A DNA stretch of 64,000 nt from Halorarius litoreus (GCF_024362405.1 NZ_CP101454.1:3224001-3288000), one strand, 5' to 3'; positions 41,718 through 51,807 are shown, counted from the first letter of the stretch. Notes: a model not told the origin generated them from the letters alone. Translations and numbers: made by a program.

Positions 41718-42249
41718 AGCCCCCATAGGGCCGCTCACACGTCCGTGGGCGGCTCGAAGTGTGGGTTCGGACTGAGACAGTTTGGGAAGACTGGGCAGCC
41801 ACAGATACGTGGCCCACGCAGGCCGGGAGGACACGCTGTTCGCAACTCATCGTATGCATCACTGCGTCGTGTCCTGGCCCCGGTGGGCCATCGCCTCACC
41901 TCGAAGTTCCCTATCTACACTCGTGGTCGTAGATTGCTCACCGAAATTCGAGACAAGGGTGGCTGGGATACCCTATTCACCATACCTGACACATTGTCCA
42001 TCGAGTGCCAATGTGACAATTGAACGAATCGGATCTGAGACGCGGCCCATAGATGGAATAGTTGGGTAGCCAACCATTCCAGCGAATATTGTATCCGATA
42101 TTGTGCCACCAAATACCCAACTTGTGGCACTAGAAAATCGGATAAATTTCTTGGAACCCCTTCCAACGTGGGTTCGGAACGTTGGATAAGTGGCCTTATT
42201 CCAGCGTCTGACACAGATTGAAGTCCCTGGCGTGTGAGCGTGGAGACAC
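41718..42249. other. AT-richer intergenic region before the integrase cluster
   Basis: About 530 bases with noticeably lower G+C than its left flank. The six-frame translations are short and not protein-like. No tRNA, terminal inverted repeat or att-like duplication was seen. It marks the left border of the accessory region. Confidence 0.5.
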
Positions 42250-42666
42250 ATGGATTCGGAGCAGGACACTGGGCGGACTGCCGTTCGAACCTACGTCCCA
42301 GAGTATCAGAAATCCGAGTGGAAGCGCCACGCCGACGAACTCGGGATGAGTCAGGCCGAGTTCGTCCGAACGATGGTCCAGGCGGGCCGCAGAGGCTTCG
42401 AATTCGAAGGGATGAGCGACCAATCATCGAGTAAGCCCGCCGAAGACCATTCCCCGGACGTTACCCCGGGGGTAGATGGCCTCGAAAGGCAGGTACTCGA
42501 ACTGCTCGAATCTGGGTCGCACCTCTCGTGGGAGGAACTCGTTGCGGGACTGACCGACGACATCGAAGATCGGCTCGACGAGACACTCGGCGAGCTCCAG
42601 CAGGAGAACCGCATCCAGTACAGCGGCCGGCACGGTGGGTACACGGTGGTGGGCGATGGCGAGTGA
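42250..42666 (+). CDS. DUF5805-like DNA-binding protein paired with integrase
   Basis: A 138-residue protein. The N-terminal VRTYVPEYQKSEWKRHADEL plus GMSQAEFVRTMVQAGRRGF is a ribbon-helix-helix-like unit. The C-terminal half (ELLESGSHLSWEELVAGLTD then ELQQENRIQYSGRHGGYTVV) is a winged-helix-like domain. I recall this as haloarchaeal DUF5805, usually next to a tyrosine recombinase, as here. Its stop overlaps the integrase start by 11 bases. It may be an accessory factor or repressor for recombination. Confidence 0.78.
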   Translation: MDSEQDTGRTAVRTYVPEYQKSEWKRHADELGMSQAEFVRTMVQAGRRGFEFEGMSDQSSSKPAEDHSPDVTPGVDGLERQVLELLESGSHLSWEELVAGLTDDIEDRLDETLGELQQENRIQYSGRHGGYTVVGDGE

Positions 42667-43693
42667 CGCTGCGGGCGGACCGAACCCCGACGACCCGGTC
42701 AGATACTTCCTGCAGGACCTCACGTACCACGGGAAGACGGAGCGGACGCGTGAGGCGTACGAGCGAGTGCTCCGGGACTTCGAGACGTTCGTCCAGACGG
42801 AGCGCGGCACGAGCCTCTCAGCGGCGTCTCAGCGGGAGTGTATGGCGTGGGTCCACGCCCTGCGTGGCGAACGCTCACCGTCGACGATCGCGACCTACGC
42901 GGCGTATCTGAACCGCTTCTACGGCTACATGGTCCAGGTTGGCGCCTTCGACAGCAACCCCATGACGCTCGTCGTCGAGGAGATGGACGAGTCCATCGAC
43001 ACAGACCCGGCACGGCGGGAAATAATGCTGCCCGCGATGCGAGAGTTCGTCCACGGCATCCGTCACCCTCCCGACCGGGCGGTCGTCGTGACGCTGCTGA
43101 AGACCGGGGTGCGTGTCGGCGAACTCTGCAACCTGGACCTGCGCGACCTCTACCTCGACGACCCAGAGGTGGCAGAGGCCTACGGAACGGCCCACAGAGG
43201 CGGTTTAGATGGGCGACCCGACTCGCTGTTCGTCTCGAACGAACCGTCTCGTGGTGCGGTCGTGAACGGCGAAGAGCGGACCGAGTCGAACAAGCGCAAG
43301 CGTTCGACGGTCATCCCCGTCGACGAGGAGTTGAAGGGGGTGTTGAAGCGGTGGCTCGCGGTCCGCCCCGACGCCCGCACCCCTGCAGAGCCGCTCTTCT
43401 GCTCGACGAGTGAGTGGGGCCGGCGGCTGACCATCGGCATGGTCGGCCAGACCGTCTCTTCGTACGCCAGCGACGCGGGCTGGTACCGGGCGGGTGGCGG
43501 CGCCGAGGAGAACGTCACCCCCCACTACTTCCGCCACTTCTTCACCACCCACCTCCGGGACAGAACCGGGGACAGGGGCGTCGTGAAGTACCTCCGCGGC
43601 GACGTCGCGAGCGACATCATCGACACGTACACCCACAACTGGGGCGACCGCGTCCGCGAAGTGTACGAAGCGAACATCTACTCGCTGCTCTGA
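42656..43693 (+). CDS. Tyrosine recombinase (XerC/D-like integrase)
   Basis: A 345-residue protein from ATG 42656 (MASDAAGGPNPDDPVRYFLQ). The N-terminal SAM-like core-binding domain has TREAYERVLRDFETFVQTER. The catalytic domain holds TGVRVGELCNLDLRDLYL (Arg), HYFRHFFTTHLRD (His-x-x-Arg) and a C-terminal Tyr in DTYTHNWGDRVRE or the following ANIY. No attachment site was located beside it. Family knowledge: haloarchaeal Xer-like enzymes with this partner act in chromosome or element recombination; no element boundaries are evident. Confidence 0.9.
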   Translation: MASDAAGGPNPDDPVRYFLQDLTYHGKTERTREAYERVLRDFETFVQTERGTSLSAASQRECMAWVHALRGERSPSTIATYAAYLNRFYGYMVQVGAFDSNPMTLVVEEMDESIDTDPARREIMLPAMREFVHGIRHPPDRAVVVTLLKTGVRVGELCNLDLRDLYLDDPEVAEAYGTAHRGGLDGRPDSLFVSNEPSRGAVVNGEERTESNKRKRSTVIPVDEELKGVLKRWLAVRPDARTPAEPLFCSTSEWGRRLTIGMVGQTVSSYASDAGWYRAGGGAEENVTPHYFRHFFTTHLRDRTGDRGVVKYLRGDVASDIIDTYTHNWGDRVREVYEANIYSLL

Positions 43694-43909
43694 GGCAGTG
43701 ATTCGGCAGGGTTCGACCCGATAACTGTTGTTCGAGTATCAAATATCGTTGGAGGCCGTGTCTGCAGCACAACCCATAAACCCCATATTGCGATATCAAA
43801 TCGCCCCATTGGTCTCTCTCTCAGAACACACGAATTCGGCCCAGAGACCCCATCTCTCACTGGTTCTGATGAGGAAAGGCGTTTTACGACTCGGCAGAGA
43901 CGTGGTATC

Positions 43910-44452
43910 ATGCCAGGTCCCGTCTTCCTCGAAGGAGACCGACTCACGTTGCGAACGGTCGAGCCCGAAGACGTCCCGTTCCTTCACCGGTGGAGCAACG
44001 ACCCGGCGATGCGCCGGGCCACCGGCGAACAGAACGTCCCACTCACACTAGCCCAGGAAGAGGCGAACTATCAGGAGTTCGTCGCAGACGACACCCAGGT
44101 AGTGTTGCTGGTCTGTCGAGAGACCACCCCGGTTGGTGCGGTGGAGTTACTCGAACTTGACCACGAGGCCGATGCGTTCGAACTCGCCTACTGGCTCGTC
44201 CCCGACGCTCGGGAAGCGGGGTACGCGCGGGAGGCAGTCTCGCTCCTGCTCGAATACGCGTTCGACGAGCTGGCAGCGCACCGAATCCACGCGGAAGTGT
44301 TCGCGTTCAACGACCACTCCGCAGCGTTCCTCGCTCGCCTGGGGTTCACCGAAGAGGGTCGGCTTCGCGAGAGCCACTTCGCCGACGGTGAGCGGTGTGA
44401 CACCCTCGTGTTCGGCCTTCTGGAACCCGAGTGGCAGCACGAGCGTCGATAG
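43910..44452 (+). CDS. GNAT N-acetyltransferase (RimJ/RimL-like)
   Basis: A 180-residue acetyltransferase of the Acetyltransf_3 type. GPVFLEGDRLTLRTVEPEDV is the standard start of the fold. The acetyl-CoA loop appears as YWLVPDAREAGYAREAVSLL, and FNDHSAAFLARLGFTEEGRL is the C-terminal signature. Substrate is unknown; relatives modify ribosomal protein N-termini, antibiotics or metabolites. A TATA-like gttttacg lies about 30 bases upstream. The gene is flanked by AT-rich non-coding DNA on both sides. Confidence 0.9.
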   Translation: MPGPVFLEGDRLTLRTVEPEDVPFLHRWSNDPAMRRATGEQNVPLTLAQEEANYQEFVADDTQVVLLVCRETTPVGAVELLELDHEADAFELAYWLVPDAREAGYAREAVSLLLEYAFDELAAHRIHAEVFAFNDHSAAFLARLGFTEEGRLRESHFADGERCDTLVFGLLEPEWQHERR

Positions 44453-44863
44453 GAGGGCCCGTATCTCTATCGGACGAGCCCACATCTCGCCCGTGGAACC
44501 AGGGGTTCGAGGTCGAGGATGCCCTGGCCGGAGGGTAGTGGCCAGTCGATCAACCTGGGAGCCACCTCCAGATCCTCGCGACACACGTTCGACCGTCTTC
44601 GATGCCCGGGAAGCTCGCGTGCCGAACGCATACATCACATACTGCTATATCGAATCCAGGTGCTGTGGAAGTTGAGACTACACCGGGGTTCGCGGGACTG
44701 CGATGCGTGAACTTGACCGATTCGGTCATCGGAAACTGTCTCAGATGGTTCTCCAAACGACCGCTCTTGTCATACTGTCACCCATATGGGCGAATTTTCG
44801 AGATGTTCAGCAGTGTAGCCACTCAGACGGCGCGCTAACCCGAACAGAGAACAGAGCACCTCA
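44453..44863. other. Intergenic region bordering the transposase remnant
   Basis: About 410 bases of lower-G+C DNA with only shadow ORFs. The left end of the decayed insertion sequence should lie near 44820-44863, but I could not identify terminal inverted repeats or a target duplication by eye. Confidence 0.45.
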
Positions 44864-46472
44864 CTATCCGATTCCTGTCTCCTTCTTCAGCAGCGTGAGC
44901 GTATTATCGGCCGTCACGATCGGCGAATGTTCGTATTCACCGGTCAACTTGACCTGCACGAGCAAATCAGCCGCTCGCCAGATTGAGTACAAGAGACACG
45001 CGAATGCGAAGTAGAAGAACCGAAGCACGAAATTATTCGAGGTCGTCGCGGCCATGAACCGATTGATCGATTTGTACCCGCTCTCAATCTCCCAGCGATA
45101 GCCGTACTCGGTGAGGTGTCCACTCCTCTATTCGTCATGAACACCGAGTACTGTCGATGGTCGGCATGCTCTGAGCCCTCTTTCCGACGGTAGATCAGCG
45201 TCGTCTCTGCCATTCGTTCTTTCCGAGATGGAGCTTCCGATCGGTTTCATTCCGACCCTGGTCGCGCTGGAGCAATCGCTTAGCCTGGGCTCTCTCGCTG
45301 GTCTGCATCCGCTTGGGCACAACGTAGGAGAGTCCCCGCTAGCTAATCATCTCCAAGACGTGCTGACTGTCAAACTCCCGGTCCATCAGCACGTTATCGA
45401 CGTGAACCAGGTCCTCGGCAGAATCAAGCAAGTCCTCTACCATCTCTTTGCGTGACTCGCCTTTCCGTACCGGACGGGCATCAAGGACGAGCGGGACTGC
45501 ATTCCCGACCAGCTGGACTGTCGCCCACTGATAGGCGTACTCGTCGGTGTTCTCTTTCGTTCCGATGATCTCGTCCTCGTGGCCGGTTCGGTCGCCTGTG
45601 AAGGGATCGGCTTCGGTGATGTCGATCGCGACGGTTCCTGCGCGGAAGAACTCCTCCGTCTCTGCGACCTCGTCAATGAGTTGCCGGATCGCCTGTCGAT
45701 ACATCTCGTGAATCTGCTCGATAGAGAGATCACGAATGTGGTCGCGATGAGCGTGTCCGAGTGGTGTCCGCTCCCGCGTCGACTCGTGTACGAAGCTGCG
45801 AGCGCCTTCGTTGGCGGCCAAGTTCTCACGAAGCCCGAGATACGTCTGTAAGCTCCAGTAGGCGTTCTCGTGGATCTCACAGCCCTCGCCACGGTCCAGT
45901 GAGAACGCGGGGAAGACGACGTGGCTGACATGGTCAGTAATCTCCTCAGCCGGTTTTTGGACGAATTGGTCGTCGGGGTCTGAGTCCTCTCGATCGTCAT
46001 CGTGGTGTCGAAGCTTTCGCTCCGGGTCACGTGGAACCGCGACACCTGCAGTCTGGGCTTTGATGAGGATTGTTCGAGCCGCCGTCTCGACTGTCTCTCG
46101 GAGGTCAGCGGTGAAACGCTCGTGCCAGCTGCGCCACAGCGTCGACTGGTCTGGAATCGTCTCGAAAGCCAGTTGCTCGTAGAGGTCAGAGCGATGATCG
46201 AGGTAGTCGACGAGTGCTGTTTCGTGCTCCCACCCGTGGAGTTCCTTCAGAACAAACACCCGAAAGAGGGGTTCCATCTTGTATCGTGTCGAGCCCTCAT
46301 AACGGTCGTGAGCGTCGAACCGGAAGTAGGCCAGTGGGTATTGACATACAACGTTTTCCACCGACCCGTGATGGTCGTGTTTGAACCACCGCTGCCCAAC
46401 CGTTCGGATATCCTCCTGAAGCGCATCGAGTGAACCCGATTGTAGAGTGGCGTCGAATCGTAGGCAGGCCAC
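44864..46472 (-). pseudogene. Decayed DDE transposase (IS4-superfamily-like)
   Basis: The N-terminal 377 codons (46472-45339) are open: YRFDAHDRYEGSTRYKM-like text, HGWEHETALVDYLDHRSDLY, AGTVAIDITEADPFTGDRTG (first catalytic Asp) and NVLMDREFDSQHVLEMIS (second Asp). TAG (45341-45339) then replaces an expected CAG. The protein continues as RGLSYVVPKRMQTSERAQAK, shifts frame near 45215, reads ETTLIYRRKEGSEHADHRQY, shifts again near 45125, and ends ...EYGYRWEIESGYKSINRFMA (Glu) to the stop at 44864. One stop and two frameshifts make it non-functional. The IS family is not assigned. Confidence 0.85.
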
Positions 46473-46767
46473 TCAGTATACGGAGCCCGTGCAATATCCC
46501 GAAAGACGGCACGTCGAGAGTCATGCATCGGAACCATCAGTACTAGTACTATCTCCAATTAGATGGTGTGATGAATCAGACACGCCTGTTTCGAAAAGAG
46601 CACTAGCTGTCCCTCCGAGCGGAAGTTGCAGCATCTTTAGATTTCGTTCTACTCCACCGACCCCAGTGTGTGCCAACACGCGGGTTCAGCCCGTCAATGT
46701 GAAACATGTTTTGATAACTCGGGTGAAAAACTTCGGAGCTTTTGGTCGTGTAGCACGAATCAGACCT

Positions 46768-47070
46768 GTGGAGTACGAAATCGGGGTGGAGGAATCGGTC
46801 AGCACGGCCGTCGAACGCGCGGTGAGCGCAGTTGACGGCCGTGAATTATGTTCCCTGCGACCGCTGGCGGATGTCGTCGATCCGACTGCGTTAGATTCGT
46901 TGTTCGACCCGCGGTACGACGGAACTCCTCGGACGGGCGGACGTCTCTCGTTCGTGTACCACGGTTGTTGCATCACAATCGACAATGGCGAGTATCTCAC
47001 GCTCCAGTTGCTCGAAGACCGTTCCTACGACGAACGCGATCGAGAACCCTCTGACAGTTGCGTCCGCTGA
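46768..47070 (+). CDS. Stand-alone HalOD1 output-domain protein
   Basis: A protein of about 100 residues if read from GTG 46768 (VEYEIGVEESVSTAVERAVS); the frame is open far upstream and the true start is uncertain. The core is a HalOD1 domain: SAVDGRELCSLRPLADVVDP, RTGGRLSFVYHGCCITIDNG and EYLTLQLLEDRSYD. Family knowledge: HalOD1 occurs alone or as an output module in haloarchaeal two-component systems; its activity is unknown. It diverges from the transposase remnant. Confidence 0.75.
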   Translation: MEYEIGVEESVSTAVERAVSAVDGRELCSLRPLADVVDPTALDSLFDPRYDGTPRTGGRLSFVYHGCCITIDNGEYLTLQLLEDRSYDERDREPSDSCVR

Positions 47071-47099
47071 CGGAGTTGTAAATAGTTGCTCGTGGCGAG

Positions 47100-47438
47100 T
47101 TACTGCTTGGGATCGCGGGCGATCAACAACCCCTGAGCCATGAGCCGTCGGGAGATGACGACGAGGCCATTCCCGAAGCCTTCGCCGAAGACTGCTTGTT
47201 CCGTTTTGGTGCCGGGCACGATCGAATTCACGAGGATCGTCGAGCGATCGACCAGAAGGAGGCGGCCGATCGCCGTCTCGTCTTCAGTAACGTCCTCGCC
47301 GTGTAGCCACTCGAGGCCAGAGATGAACGTCGTCGCGTTCGGCACGGCCGTCTGGATCTGGGCTTGAAGCGACTCCGTTAGTGCGCCGATGAGAAGGTCG
47401 GCGTCGGTGCCGGTTGGCGACGAGCTGGAGACACGCAT
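47100..47438 (-). CDS. Small haloarchaeal protein resembling a regulator C-terminal domain
   Basis: A 112-residue protein starting MRVSSSSPTGTDADLLIGAL. Central motifs ETAIGRLLLVDRSTILVNSI and GEGFGNGLVVISRRLMAQGL look like the C-terminal effector domain of haloarchaeal transcription regulators, but no HTH precedes them. It could be a truncated regulator or an independent small protein. The exact family is not recognised. Confidence 0.6.
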   Translation of the reverse strand: MRVSSSSPTGTDADLLIGALTESLQAQIQTAVPNATTFISGLEWLHGEDVTEDETAIGRLLLVDRSTILVNSIVPGTKTEQAVFGEGFGNGLVVISRRLMAQGLLIARDPKQ

Positions 47439-47888
47439 CGAGACTGTGGTTCGTCATACTGCGTGCTCTCTCCAGAGGTGTATCAATTGTAACGAGTTTC
47501 ACACTTGAGACTATTTTGATTATGTGAGTGACGATGGATGCCTGCACACCCCTGCGTTGATAGTCGACCCGTCGTTGGAGTCCCCTCGACGCCCATGTCA
47601 CCCGGTTACTCAAAAAGCACCAGATTGTTAAAATGTCGTCACTTGATGCTGTCGAAGCGCGTTAGTCCCGGTGTCCGCTCACCGGCGGATCGATTACACA
47701 TGGTACGAAATCCGTTCCGACCGCGTCGAGAAACGCGGCACCGAGCACGAGGGGCGGTCGACAAAACACCACCTCCGAGGACGTTGCACAGGCGAACCAA
47801 CGACATCAGGGGCGCGAAGCGCGTGGACGGCGCGGATAACGATCGACCACAGGGGCGTCCCTCCCAGGTCCTCCCAGGTCACTGAACA
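47439..47888. other. Intergenic region with a short tandem repeat
   Basis: About 450 bases. The left third is AT-rich (possible promoter for the gene at 47100-47438). A perfect tandem of CTCCCAGGTC lies at 47861-47880, just before the small zinc-ribbon gene. ORFs spanning this stretch have low-complexity Arg-rich composition and are rejected. Confidence 0.5.
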
Positions 47889-48035
47889 ATGCCAGAATGC
47901 AACAAGTGCGGTGGATTCGCAACGTCACGATTTGCCCGCGTCTTCGGGGACAACGAGGACGACATCTACGGCTGCCGCAGCTGTCTGCCAGTCACCGCAC
48001 TGGTCGAAGGAGCTGCGTCACGGGATACTTCGTGA
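47889..48035 (+). CDS. Small zinc-ribbon protein, DUF7563-like (48 aa)
   Basis: ATG 47889 opens MPECNKCGGFATSRFARVFG then DNEDDIYGCRSCLPVTALVE and a TGA at 48035. CxxC (CNKC) and CxxC (CRSC) pairs 22 residues apart form the zinc site. The pattern ARVFGDN between them is the feature I associate with the haloarchaeal DUF7563 family. It is one of three micro zinc-ribbon genes in the accessory region. Function unknown. Confidence 0.68.
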   Translation: MPECNKCGGFATSRFARVFGDNEDDIYGCRSCLPVTALVEGAASRDTS

Positions 48036-48099
48036 CGCCGACGAGTGCGTCCGCTCCCGATCGATGGCTGACGTGCGGTACGGCAACCACCAACAGATA

Positions 48100-48243
48100 A
48101 TGACAACGATACCCAACTCCGGTTCAGAGGCAACACTCTACGTATGCCGTGATTGTGGAGACGGCATCGAGGACCCCACCGACACGAGCACCTGTCCTCA
48201 CTGCAGCGGAACGCTCGTAAACAGTACTGTCCCGCACGATTAG
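48100..48243 (+). CDS. Rubrerythrin-like zinc-ribbon protein (47 aa)
   Basis: From ATG 48100 the frame encodes MTTIPNSGSEATLYVCRDCG, then DGIEDPTDTSTCPHCSGTLV and a stop at 48243. CRDC and CPHC are spaced like the rubredoxin-like domain of rubrerythrins. An upstream in-frame ATG (48064) would add 12 residues. Many haloarchaea carry such micro-proteins; the role is unknown. Confidence 0.65.
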   Translation: MTTIPNSGSEATLYVCRDCGDGIEDPTDTSTCPHCSGTLVNSTVPHD

Positions 48244-48515
48244 CGGTGCAATCCGACGGAACCCTCCACACTCTTCGTCGACACCGTGAGGAAACCCCGC
48301 TCGGTGGAGATTCGTCCTGACTGGACGAACTCGACCCATGCTCGTCTGTCTGTACAAGGGACAAGAGGTGAGTAGGTAGCGACACTCGGAACCGAATCTC
48401 ATCATATTCGAATCAGCGAGTCCGACGCCGTCGCGGTGTGTCAAACGTTCGATGTCGGCGGGTAAGATGGTACCGCGGCCACGGTCACGTGAGGACCGAT
48501 GGCGGAACCTATCCC

Positions 48516-49556
48516 CTATCGGCCGACGGTCGAGTCCGCTCGCTCCTGGGCAAACAGGTCAAGGACGACCTTCGAGCCGCCGAGTATGACAGGGCCGACG
48601 AACAGGCCGATGGCCCCGAACAGAACGATTCCCCCGAAGATACCCACGACGATGGTCGCGACGTTGATCGCCCCGCTCCGGTTGATGATCGCCGGTCGAA
48701 GATAGAGGTCCGAGGCGCTGACCACCGACCCGTAGACGAAAAGCAGTACCGCTGCAGTGGGGCGGCCGATCGCGAACAGGTAACCCGAAACCGGAAGCCA
48801 GACACCGAATGCCCCAACGAGTGGGAGCAACGTGAGAACAAATGTCGCCACGGTCAAGAACACAACCCCGGGCATACCAACGAGCGCCAATCCGATGCCG
48901 AGTAGTACCGCCTGGACCGCCGCGACGGCGACGTTCCCGATAACTGACGCCCACATAAGGGCGTCAAGTTCCCTAAGAAGTTCTCGTTCCACACGATCAG
49001 AGAGCGGGACGATCGACTGCAACCATGTGACGAACTGTTCACCGTCTCGCAACAACGCAAAGAGTACGAAGACCGTCACGGTGAGTCCGATGAACACCCC
49101 AGGGAGACCGCCGATGACGGTTACCGCGCCGGTTGCGAGACGCTGCAACCCGCTCGCGATCGGCTCTTGATAGGTCGCGTACAACAGGTCGACATCGATC
49201 ACGTAACCAATGGTTTCGAGTCGAGCCTGAACGATGTCGAGACTGAGTTCCCCTGCTTGGAGGGCGGTTAGCAGCCCCAGTCCCTGCTGAATTGCGACTG
49301 TGAGGATATAGGCGATCGGGATGAAGAGGACAACTACCGAAAGCGAGATGAGGACGAGGGCGGCTGTAGCTGAGCTCGTGTGACGCTCGAGCGTCCGTTG
49401 TGCGGGTACGAGGACGTATGCGAGGACGATTGCGAGCAGGATATACTGAAGCTGTGTGAACACGAAAAGGAGGCCGAGAACCCCACTCACGACCGCCAAG
49501 ATCGACAGTACAACATGGTCCGAAAACCAATGCTGAGAATCTCTCTGTTCAGTCAT
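48516..49556 (-). CDS. AI-2E family transporter (membrane permease)
   Basis: A 346-residue membrane protein from ATG 49556 (MTEQRDSQHWFSDHVVLSIL). About seven to eight helices, with an amphipathic region in the middle (QARLETIGYVIDVDLLYATY). The C-terminal half has the family signature GALFVGMPGVVFLTVATFVL-like text and LYLRPAIINRSGAINVATIV. Family knowledge: these proteins (PF01594) were named for AI-2 export; in archaea they are more likely Na+/H+ or general exporters. Substrate unknown. Confidence 0.88.
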   Translation of the reverse strand: MTEQRDSQHWFSDHVVLSILAVVSGVLGLLFVFTQLQYILLAIVLAYVLVPAQRTLERHTSSATAALVLISLSVVVLFIPIAYILTVAIQQGLGLLTALQAGELSLDIVQARLETIGYVIDVDLLYATYQEPIASGLQRLATGAVTVIGGLPGVFIGLTVTVFVLFALLRDGEQFVTWLQSIVPLSDRVERELLRELDALMWASVIGNVAVAAVQAVLLGIGLALVGMPGVVFLTVATFVLTLLPLVGAFGVWLPVSGYLFAIGRPTAAVLLFVYGSVVSASDLYLRPAIINRSGAINVATIVVGIFGGIVLFGAIGLFVGPVILGGSKVVLDLFAQERADSTVGR

Positions 49557-49783
49557 ATTCAGTATAGAGATTCCCCTCATCCTTGACTTGTGTGTGCAGA
49601 ATCGGGCCATCTGTCAGTGGTCGTCACCGACTCCGAGTACGGGCACAAAGTGAACGGACACAATAACGCCAGACTGGCTCTGTTGAAACCTTCCGAAGTT
49701 GATACAAGCGGTGTGCTGAATATCGAGGGTGAGTTCAGCAGAACGTGCGAGTGCTGGTACAGCGGCCGACAGTTGCTGCGGCG

Positions 49784-50053
49784 ATGAAACGAGTCGTCGG
49801 ATCCAGTGAGACGCTTCGAAATACGGAGTTCAGTTGGACACAGCGCAAAGCGTACGAGATGACCTTCCAGGAACTCGGATCGGTCGACGCCGATGACGTC
49901 GACGAAGGGATCACAGCCATCAGCGACTGGATCGTCGATCAAATCCACGAGAAAGAAAAACTCCCGACCTCACGGGCTGGGCGCCGACAAGCGACGAGGT
50001 TCTGTCGGGCGAACGGCTACCAGGTACCGAGCGACGAGTGGCTCGGCATCTAG
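49784..50053 (+). CDS. Hypothetical protein (89 aa)
   Basis: A small acidic protein from ATG 49784 (MKRVVGSSETLRNTEFSWTQ); a start at 49745 would add 13 residues. Helical segments SWTQRKAYEMTFQELG and GITAISDWIVDQIHEKEK, then RRQATRFCRANGYQVPSDEW. No domain is recognised. Upstream text ggctctgttgaaacc (49676-49690) looks like an old insertion-sequence end, but nothing else of such an element is visible. Confidence 0.55.
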   Translation: MKRVVGSSETLRNTEFSWTQRKAYEMTFQELGSVDADDVDEGITAISDWIVDQIHEKEKLPTSRAGRRQATRFCRANGYQVPSDEWLGI

Positions 50054-50339
50054 AGCGACGGTCACGGACGCCCGTGGAAGCGACTGCTGGCACGCGCAAA
50101 AGCGTGACCGATGTGTACACTTATTTAACGGCTGTTTCAGTAGGAACAGTGCCGAATCGACAGGATTTCGACAGAACCGCAAACCGCTACCTTTCACGAG
50201 CGGACAGTAGAGAGCGAGTAGGGAGGGATAGTACCGACGCTTTCGGCATCGCGGATACCCGCGATTCGTGGAAACGCTGACCGCAGGAGACCAGTACGGC
50301 ATCCATCCCCTACAAGTGTCCAGGCGTCAATAATTGATT

Positions 50340-51680
50340 ATGGTCGATCTGATTTCTCTCGGCGGACTGCTTCTCGCGTTCTTCCTCGTCATCATGAACG
50401 GGATCTTCGTCGCGGCGGAGTTCGCGTTCGTCAAAGTCCGTCCCACGCAGGTGAACGCACTCGTCGAACGGGGCAAACCGGGGGCAGCACTCGTCCAGGA
50501 GGTCATCCAGAATCTAGACGACTATCTGGCTGTCAGTCAGCTCGGCATCACGCTCTCCTCGCTTGGTCTCGGCTGGATCGGTGAACCGGCTGTCGCAGCG
50601 CTCATCGACCCCGTCCTCGGCCAGGTGCTTCCTGCGGGAGCGGTTCACCTCGTCGCGTTCGTCCTCGGATTCGGGTTCATCACGTTCCTCCACGTGGTGT
50701 TCGGCGAACTCGCGCCGAAGACGTTCGCTATCCAGGAAGCTCCACGTGTCGCGCTCCTCCTGGCCCCACTCATGAAATTCTTTTACTACGTGTTCGTGCC
50801 CGGCATCATCGTCTTCAACGGCACGGCCAACTACTTCACCCGCCTCGCTGGTGTCTCCCCGGCGTCCGAGAGCGAGGAAACCCACACCGAATCTGAGATT
50901 CGGATGATCCTCACCCGTTCGGAGGAGACGGGACATATCGACCTCGACGAGGTCGAAATGATCGAGAGCGTCTTCGAACTTGGGGATACGGTCGCCCGCG
51001 AGGTCATGGTCCCGCGTCCAGACGTAGAGACCGTGCCCGCTTCGATGCCGCTCTCGGAACTCCGGTCGGTTGCCGCCGCCGGGACCTACACGCGCTATCT
51101 CGTGCTCGACGAGGACGGCGACCAGCCGCTCGGATTCGTCCATGCCAAAGACATCCTGCGAGCGAGTGAAACCGATGCGGATTCCAAAGATTTTGTCACA
51201 GCGCGTGCGCTCGCACGAGCGGTCCTCACGGTCCCGGAAACGCGTCGGATCGACGCGATTCTCGCCGACTTTCAGACCCGTGGGGAAGGCCAGATGGCTG
51301 TCGTCGTCGACGAGTGGGGCGTCTTCGAGGGAATCGTGACCATCGAGGATATCCTCGAAGAGATCGTGGGCGATATCCAAGACGAATTCGATACAGGCTC
51401 TCAGGAACCGTCGATCGAGAAGAGAAGCGACGGAGCGTACGTCGTCGACGGAGGAGTCACCATTCAGGACGTAAACGACCGGCTCGACTCTCGATTCGAG
51501 AGCGACGACGTCGAGACGATCGGTGGACTGGTCTTCAGTCGCCTCGGCAGAGTTCCTGCAGTGGGCGATCAAATCGATGTGGACGGCTACGTCATTCAGA
51601 TTGAGGCTGTCGATGATACTCGAATCGAACGACTTGTGATTCGAGAGGCACAGGCAGCACAGGAGGCGGATGATAAGTAG
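50340..51680 (+). CDS. CNNM/CorC-type membrane protein with CBS pair
   Basis: A 446-residue protein of the HlyC/CorC (UPF0053/CNNM) family. The N-terminal DUF21 region has four hydrophobic segments (FFLVIMNGIFVAAEFAFVKV, QLGITLSSLGLGWIGEPAVA, FGFITFLHVVFGELAPKTFA and a fourth near 130-155). A CBS pair follows (DTVAREVMVPRPDVETVPAS; RRIDAILADFQTRGEGQMAV), then a CorC_HlyC domain (DGGVTIQDVNDRLDSRFESD). Relatives export Mg2+ or Na+. ATG 50340 is chosen over an upstream TTG. Confidence 0.92.
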   Translation: MVDLISLGGLLLAFFLVIMNGIFVAAEFAFVKVRPTQVNALVERGKPGAALVQEVIQNLDDYLAVSQLGITLSSLGLGWIGEPAVAALIDPVLGQVLPAGAVHLVAFVLGFGFITFLHVVFGELAPKTFAIQEAPRVALLLAPLMKFFYYVFVPGIIVFNGTANYFTRLAGVSPASESEETHTESEIRMILTRSEETGHIDLDEVEMIESVFELGDTVAREVMVPRPDVETVPASMPLSELRSVAAAGTYTRYLVLDEDGDQPLGFVHAKDILRASETDADSKDFVTARALARAVLTVPETRRIDAILADFQTRGEGQMAVVVDEWGVFEGIVTIEDILEEIVGDIQDEFDTGSQEPSIEKRSDGAYVVDGGVTIQDVNDRLDSRFESDDVETIGGLVFSRLGRVPAVGDQIDVDGYVIQIEAVDDTRIERLVIREAQAAQEADDK

Positions 51681-51807
51681 CGTGAGGGTCGTTCGGAAAC
51701 GAAACGGAACGGGCCCCAGCGCGATTCGAGAGGTCGTAATCCGGAGTGTCTGATTAATCACTGCGGACAGGATTATACCCGTCCAACCCCTACTGTATTC
51801 ACTTACC

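Noticed and set aside
42250..44452. Integrated provirus around the integrase
   Set aside because: No tRNA attachment site, capsid or replication genes. The neighbours are ordinary cellular genes.
47671..48243. 190-codon plus-strand ORF reading through two small genes
   Set aside because: Only its last 47 codons look like a protein (zinc ribbon). The upstream part is antisense-like or overlaps the DUF7563-like gene.
49676..49690. Insertion-sequence terminal repeat (ggctctgttgaaacc)
   Set aside because: Resembles known haloarchaeal IS ends, but no second end, transposase or target duplication is present.
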